A stretch of DNA of 10,063 nucleotides from Methanocalculus sp. (GTDB lineage: Archaea > Halobacteriota > Methanomicrobia > Methanomicrobiales > Methanocorpusculaceae), in contig NZ_JAUSCG010000197.1 of assembly GCF_030651615.1 (NCBI RefSeq), positions 1 through 10,063 of the forward strand, in the 5' to 3' direction. The notes beneath the pieces are model-generated. The model made no database searches. It was not told where the DNA came from and was given only the letters and a program-made list of their open reading frames with translations. Made by a program: the position numbers and the translations under genes. The stretch's first letter is position 1. Every line of letters starts with the position of its first letter. This document shows positions 6,731 to 10,063 of the stretch, in pieces.

Positions 6731-8317
6731 TTACCCCATCCGAACGATCGCCCCGGTGTTCCTTGCCGAAACCTCCTCCACAGTCCCACCGATCCCTTCA
6801 AGTGCGGTCCGGGCCGCTGCTGCCACCGCCTCATCTCCCTTTCGGATGATCGCATAGACAGTCGGACCAAATGAGGAGAGACCTGCTCCGTATGCTCCTG
6901 CTTCACAGAGGATTGCAGGCAGATTCCGGATTTTTTCAGGCTGAAGCTCCACCTCATGCCGTTTGAATCCGATCTTCTGGAGGCGGTTCACCACCTTTCC
7001 AAACTGCTCGATATCCGATTCAACGACCGCCGGGAGCATCTGCATCATCATAAGATGGCAGATCTCCTGCACCTCGGAGAGTGGCACCGGGCAGTGCTGC
7101 GAGAAGATATCCACCTCGGCCTCCTCAGATGCACCAGGTTGCGTATCCGGGGTGACGAGGAGTATCCCAAACTCATCAGGAAACGGATGGCGGATGGTGA
7201 CCGGGGCTGGTGTGATCCCCCGTGATGCAGATGAGGGTTTAAACCCGGTCTTCTCCTTATTCTGTCCGAATTTGTGTCCTCCGTCGATGATGAACCCACC
7301 TGAGTCAAATGCGGCGGTTCCTATCCCGGAAGTTCCACCCCGGCCGGTGATCCTGGCTAAGTCCAGTGCACGCACTGAACGGCCATAGAGCTCTGCAACC
7401 GCCCTGCCTGTTGCAAGGGCGATCTGGGTTCCGCTCCCAAGGCCGGCATGCCGGGGAAGGAGGGTATGCAGGATGATAGTGGCACCTCCGCTGAGTCCGA
7501 AGTGATCGATCATAGCAGTTGCAGCCTCTGCTGCCCGCCTCCTGCTCTCCTCATCTCCTCCAAGAACACTCACCCGGCCGGCAGCCCGTGCCTCAACGAG
7601 GAGATGCGGCCGGTCAAGGGTGATCCCGATCCCCCCGTCGACCCGGCCGCTGCTCCCGTTCAGATCGATCAGACCAAGATGAAGTCGGGCTGGTGTATCC
7701 ACAATGACCCTCTTCGTATCGGAAAAGGTGCCTGAAGAGAAGATCTCGGTGATCACCATCAGCGGCTCTTCCTTGTGGATGATCCGATACCGTCGTGCAA
7801 ACAGCGGTTCCCCGGGGATGATGCCAAAGATCTCCGCGAGATGAGCATCTGCCGGATACGAATCAATAGTGAGGATCTCCCGTCTCGATTCGATCCGGTG
7901 CTGCCGGAGAATTATCCCGATCGGTATATCAGCTTTCATCAGATCGGTTGCGATCTCCGGGGTGAGCCGGTTGATCGGCGTATATGAGATAGCATAGATG
8001 AGTGGTCTTCCATCATGTCCTTCCCCGAGATCGACGATCCGGTGGTTCACACGATCACCTTCATCCAGAGCAAGGAGGTGTGCAACCTCACGGTCTGCTG
8101 GTATCACCTCCTGGAGTCGGGTCTTCACCCCGACCAGACCCTCTGTCGCAAGTGAGAGGAGATGAGTGACTGAACCGTCTGTTCCAAGGAGGACCTTCTG
8201 AAAAGGCGATAACTCTCCGGTCTCTCTCTCGATCTCTTTCATACGAAGGGATATCTCCGGAGCGTTCAGTGGATGGATCTGATCGTCTGTATCCATTATA
8301 ATCCGGTAATGATCCAC
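6731..8317 (-). CDS. Fused chorismate lyase-like (DUF98) and beta-RFA-P synthase, methanopterin biosynthesis
   Basis: The protein has 528 residues in two parts. Residues about 28-200 match the DUF98/Rv2949c-like chorismate lyase type: LLGTDGSVTHLLS near 43-55, then PLIYAISYTPINRL and IPIGIILRQHRIESRREI (about 131-148). Residues about 203-528 are a GHMP-kinase-fold protein of the beta-ribofuranosylaminobenzene 5'-phosphate synthase type: DTPARLHLGLIDL (207-219), GGIGITLDRP (228-237), LPRHAGLGSGTQIAL (287-301), and a C-terminal GAYGAGLSSFGP. The synthase joins 4-hydroxybenzoate or 4-aminobenzoate to phosphoribosyl pyrophosphate, releasing CO2 and pyrophosphate, an early step to tetrahydromethanopterin. 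The lyase part would make 4-hydroxybenzoate from chorismate, so the fusion joins consecutive steps. The GTG start at 8317 is supported by AGAGGT 8 bases upstream. It probably heads the minus-strand gene run. Synthase identity is strong; lyase activity is inferred from family. Confidence 0.9.
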   Translation of the reverse strand: MDHYRIIMDTDDQIHPLNAPEISLRMKEIERETGELSPFQKVLLGTDGSVTHLLSLATEGLVGVKTRLQEVIPADREVAHLLALDEGDRVNHRIVDLGEGHDGRPLIYAISYTPINRLTPEIATDLMKADIPIGIILRQHRIESRREILTIDSYPADAHLAEIFGIIPGEPLFARRYRIIHKEEPLMVITEIFSSGTFSDTKRVIVDTPARLHLGLIDLNGSSGRVDGGIGITLDRPHLLVEARAAGRVSVLGGDEESRRRAAEAATAMIDHFGLSGGATIILHTLLPRHAGLGSGTQIALATGRAVAELYGRSVRALDLARITGRGGTSGIGTAAFDSGGFIIDGGHKFGQNKEKTGFKPSSASRGITPAPVTIRHPFPDEFGILLVTPDTQPGASEEAEVDIFSQHCPVPLSEVQEICHLMMMQMLPAVVESDIEQFGKVVNRLQKIGFKRHEVELQPEKIRNLPAILCEAGAYGAGLSSFGPTVYAIIRKGDEAVAAAARTALEGIGGTVEEVSARNTGAIVRMG

Positions 8318-8325
8318 TGGTTCTT

Positions 8326-8331
8326 ACCTCT
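8326..8331 (-). promoter_or_regulatory. Ribosome binding site deciding the GTG start of the fused synthase
   Basis: The minus strand reads AGAGGT with 8 bases before GTG at 8317. This favours the GTG over the in-frame ATG seven codons later, which has no such site. Confidence 0.65.
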
Positions 8332-8376
8332 ATGGATTTTGATCCCAAACCATAACCTCGATCACGTACACACAAT

Positions 8377-8385
8377 CTTATATGC
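8377..8385 (-). promoter_or_regulatory. Candidate TATA box of the synthase gene, overlapping the divergent start codon
   Basis: The minus strand reads GCATATAAG, about 63 bases before the GTG at 8317. It predicts a 5' leader of roughly 35-40 bases, long enough to contain the AGAGGT site. On the plus strand the same bases contain the ATG (8382) of the divergent PPC gene, so binding of the transcription machinery here would touch the start of the neighbour. The whole divergent gap is only 64 bases. Confidence 0.4.
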
Positions 8386-8828
8386 AATACTCCGAAGGTA
8401 CGGTCGGGCGGGTCTTCTTCCTCAGGTTCGATGATGGAGAGGATTTTATTGAAACAGCCCGCAGTTTTGTGGAAGAGCAGAGCATCAGCCATGGAGTCAT
8501 CTCATTTCTTGGGGCACTCCACTCTGCCGGTCTCGTAACAGGCCCTGAAGAAGCAGTCATCCCTCCGGTGCCTCATAGGGAGACGATCGAAGGGGGCTGG
8601 GAGTGTCTTGGAACGGCCACGATCTATCCGGGTACGGATGGCCCTTCTCTCCACCTGCATGCGACTGCCGGACGTGGGCGTGATGCAGTAACCGGGTGTC
8701 TCAGGACCGATTGCATCGTCTATCTCGTTGTTGAAGCGGTCATCTGGGAAGTCTGCGGGATCGAGGGGGAGCGTATTCATGACCCCTTCATCGGAGCAGC
8801 ACTTCCTGTTCTCTGTAACAGAAGATGA
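8382..8828 (+). CDS. PPC/DUF296 domain protein, function unknown
   Basis: The 148-residue product is a single PPC (plant and prokaryote conserved, DUF296) domain. Features are GRVFFLRFDDGEDFIETARSF at the start, HGVISFLGALHSAGL (about 37-51), the paired histidines in LHLHATAGR (His91 and His93), then TGCL and a hydrophobic strand with IVYLVVEAVIWEV. In archaea and bacteria these are small, usually trimeric proteins, and the His cluster is a possible metal site. In plants the domain occurs with AT-hooks in DNA-binding proteins; no AT-hook is present here, so DNA binding should not be assumed. No clear ribosome binding site precedes the ATG, so a leaderless message is possible. It is divergent from the synthase gene and followed after 119 bases by the Feo cluster. 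Confidence 0.85.
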   Translation: MQYSEGTVGRVFFLRFDDGEDFIETARSFVEEQSISHGVISFLGALHSAGLVTGPEEAVIPPVPHRETIEGGWECLGTATIYPGTDGPSLHLHATAGRGRDAVTGCLRTDCIVYLVVEAVIWEVCGIEGERIHDPFIGAALPVLCNRR

Positions 8829-8856
8829 CATCCCTCTCCTCTTCTTTCGGTTCCTT

Positions 8857-8883
8857 GCATAAAACCTAATAATGTGTGGTTTT
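8857..8883 (+). promoter_or_regulatory. Candidate promoter and operator of the Feo operon
   Basis: GCATAAAACC (8857-8866) and the nearby TAATAATG are the only A/T-rich TATA-like stretches in the 119-base gap before the first FeoA gene. A perfect 6-base inverted repeat, AAAACC (8861-8866) and GGTTTT (8878-8883), with an 11-base spacer, overlaps them. Read on the minus strand, its left arm is TTAGGTTTT, which resembles a half-site of DtxR/IdeR-type iron regulators. A repressor bound here would cover the promoter. The repeat is seen; the regulator is inferred. Confidence 0.35.
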
Positions 8884-8947
8884 CTCTTTACTTTTCGAAT
8901 CTTCTTCGACTCGGGGTTATCCCTACCAAACAACAGAAGAGGAGATA

Positions 8948-9202
8948 ATGAATGTACCAGACAAATCTCCAGTTACCCTTGATACGGTCATCTCCGGAGA
9001 TAAGGCGCGGATTGTAAGTGTCCGGGCAAAGGGGCACCTTCGGAAGCGCCTGCTTGAGATGGGCATCATTCCTGGTGCCATCATCGAGTCGATACGGGTT
9101 GCACCACTTGGTGATCCGGTCGAGTTCCGTATTAAAGGCTATAATCTCTCGATCAGAAAGGGTGATGCAGCCTGCATTGAAGTTGTCATGGAGGTGGCGT
9201 GA
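8948..9202 (+). CDS. feoA: FeoA family protein, first copy
   Basis: The 84-residue product is an SH3-like FeoA domain. It shows LDTVISGDKARIVSV, then RKRLLEMGIIPGAII, PLGDPVEFRIKGYNLSIRKGDAACIEV, which is the full family pattern. FeoA is a small cytoplasmic partner of the Fe(II) transporter FeoB. The frame is open upstream to a GTG at 8876, but the extra residues do not fit the family, and GAGGAGAT lies just before the ATG at 8948. Its end contains the ribosome binding site of the next gene, and its stop at 9202 is one base before the next start. This indicates tight co-expression. Confidence 0.92.
   Translation: MNVPDKSPVTLDTVISGDKARIVSVRAKGHLRKRLLEMGIIPGAIIESIRVAPLGDPVEFRIKGYNLSIRKGDAACIEVVMEVA
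9190..9196 (+). promoter_or_regulatory. Strong ribosome binding site of the second FeoA gene
   Basis: GGAGGTG, a near-perfect match to the archaeal anti-Shine-Dalgarno sequence, lies 7 bases before the ATG at 9204. It sits inside the last codons of the first FeoA gene. It decides the start against the longer open frame from 9018. Confidence 0.85.
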
Positions 9203-9203
9203 G

Positions 9204-9443
9204 ATGACATCATGCCCTCTCTCCCTTGCCTCTCCGGGAACGACTGCCAGAATAACTGCGATCAATGCAGGTGAAGGACTCAGGAGACGCTTCTATGATC
9301 TCGGACTCATCCCTGATGCCGAGGTTACCGTCGTCACAACAGACCGGGGTTCGATCATCGTCTCTGTTGCCGGATGCCGGTATGCTCTTTCCCGTGGCAT
9401 GGCGATGAAGATCCAGATTGCGCCGGAGATGATTGCTGTATGA
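9204..9443 (+). CDS. feoA: FeoA family protein, second copy
   Basis: The 79-residue product is a second FeoA domain: SPGTTARITAINAGEGLRRRFYDLGLIPDAEVTVV, then a short turn (TDRGSI) in place of the PLGDP of the first copy, and VSVAGCRYALSRGMAMKIQI. It differs clearly from the first copy, so this is an old duplication and not a recent one. An Asp replaces the usual Gly in the IPG turn. It starts one base after the first FeoA stop, and its own stop overlaps the FeoB start as ATGA, so the three genes are translationally coupled. Tandem FeoA genes before FeoB are known in several archaea and bacteria; the division of labour is unclear. Confidence 0.9.
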   Translation: MTSCPLSLASPGTTARITAINAGEGLRRRFYDLGLIPDAEVTVVTTDRGSIIVSVAGCRYALSRGMAMKIQIAPEMIAV

Positions 9444-10063
9444 AGAAGACAATAACAGTTGCGTTAACCGGCAACCCGAATGTCGGGAAGACGACGGTCT
9501 TCAATGCCCTCACCGGTGCCCGTCAGCATGTCGGAAACTGGCCTGGCGTCACCGTTGAGAAGAAGACAGGAAAGCTTGATCACTCAGGTACAACCATTGA
9601 AGTTACCGACCTTCCCGGTACCTACAGCCTGACGGCGTATTCGGCCGACGAGGTGATCGCCCGTAATTTCATCATTGAAGATCACCCTGATGTCGTTGTT
9701 CAGGTCGTGGATGCATCAAACCTTGAAAGAAACCTCTACCTGACAATGCAGCTTGCAGAGCTTGGACGACCGGTCATCATCGCCCTGAATATGGCTGATG
9801 TTGCTGAGGGAAGGGGCGACACCATCGATGACAAACGCCTCTCCGAACTCCTCGCAATGCCGGTCATACGAACCGTCGGAACGAGTGGTAAGGGGCTTAC
9901 AGACCTCCTTGATGCAGTTGTAAAAATTGCAGCAAAGGGGGAGAAACATACTCATATGATCGGGTATGGAGACGAAGCAGAGGCACGTATATCCGAAATC
10001 GTCAGGATACTCGATGATGATCCGACTCTTGCAGGACGTTATCCGCTCCGATGGCTTGCTGTC
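9440..10063 (+). CDS. feoB: Ferrous iron transporter FeoB, 3' partial (G domain)
   Basis: The gene starts at ATG 9440, overlapping the FeoA stop, with GGAGATGAT (9424-9432) as ribosome binding site, and runs off the window after 208 codons. The visible part is the N-terminal GTPase domain: G1 GNPNVGKTT (11-19), G2 Thr38 in GVTVEKK, G3 DLPGTY (57-62), G4 NMAD (117-120, the FeoB form of NKxD), and a G5-like VGTSG (146-150). A helical region follows, as in the FeoB guanine-dissociation-inhibitor part. The transmembrane Fe(II) channel lies beyond the window. No frameshift is seen. It imports Fe(II), needed in quantity for methanogen iron-sulfur enzymes. Confidence 0.97.
   Translation, partial: MKKTITVALTGNPNVGKTTVFNALTGARQHVGNWPGVTVEKKTGKLDHSGTTIEVTDLPGTYSLTAYSADEVIARNFIIEDHPDVVVQVVDASNLERNLYLTMQLAELGRPVIIALNMADVAEGRGDTIDDKRLSELLAMPVIRTVGTSGKGLTDLLDAVVKIAAKGEKHTHMIGYGDEAEARISEIVRILDDDPTLAGRYPLRWLAV

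Noticed and set aside
8502..8933. 143-codon open frame antisense to the PPC gene
   Set aside because: The composition is rich in Arg and Asp as in frame shadows, and the opposite strand holds a clear PPC domain.
8876..8947. GTG start at 8876 for the first FeoA
   Set aside because: The extra residues do not match FeoA, and the region contains the promoter-like sequence; the ATG at 8948 has a ribosome binding site.
9018..9203. Long open frame ahead of the second FeoA
   Set aside because: It lies wholly within the first FeoA gene in another frame; GGAGGTG at 9190-9196 marks ATG 9204.

Overview
The window reads as a piece of a methanogenic archaeal chromosome, most likely Methanomicrobiales. 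This rests on gene content, not on a database match. The clearest marker is a tetrahydromethanopterin-biosynthesis gene (6731-8317). Supporting signs are PAS-rich histidine kinases with an RHDIxNQ-type H-box, TATA-like elements upstream of some genes, GGAGGTG-type ribosome binding sites, and a FeoA-FeoA-FeoB iron-uptake cluster. Base composition looks even throughout, and I see no transposase, integrase, CRISPR array, tRNA or rRNA.

Layout. Bases 1-1891 (+) hold the 3' part of a receiver-PAS-PAS-histidine kinase gene whose start lies outside the window. A 221-base convergent gap follows, with a hairpin that fits a terminator for the minus-strand gene. From 2113 to 8317 all genes are on the minus strand. 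In transcription order (right to left) they are: a fused chorismate-lyase-like/beta-RFA-P synthase (8317-6731), a PAS-PAS-histidine kinase (6683-5241), a glycerophosphodiester phosphodiesterase (5200-4520), a rhodanese-domain lipoprotein (4506-4066) and a secreted C69-family dipeptidase (3930-2113). The first four are closely spaced and may be cotranscribed. The dipeptidase has its own TATA box, placed so that its mRNA would be leaderless or nearly so. From 8382 rightward (+) come a PPC/DUF296 protein, divergent from the synthase gene, then two tandem small FeoA proteins and the start of FeoB, which runs off the end.

How the genes work together. The fused enzyme plausibly carries two successive steps toward the arylamine part of methanopterin: chorismate to 4-hydroxybenzoate, then condensation with phosphoribosyl pyrophosphate. 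The two kinases are close paralogues in opposite orientation, with about 70% identical kinase cores by hand count and a nearly identical 68-base DNA block, so they point to local duplication or gene conversion. The dipeptidase and rhodanese are exported; the phosphodiesterase appears cytoplasmic. The Feo genes form a tightly coupled Fe(II) uptake operon. I do not see a clear new multi-gene defence or mobile system. The most notable items are the enzyme fusion, the inverted kinase pair and several small control-like structures between genes.
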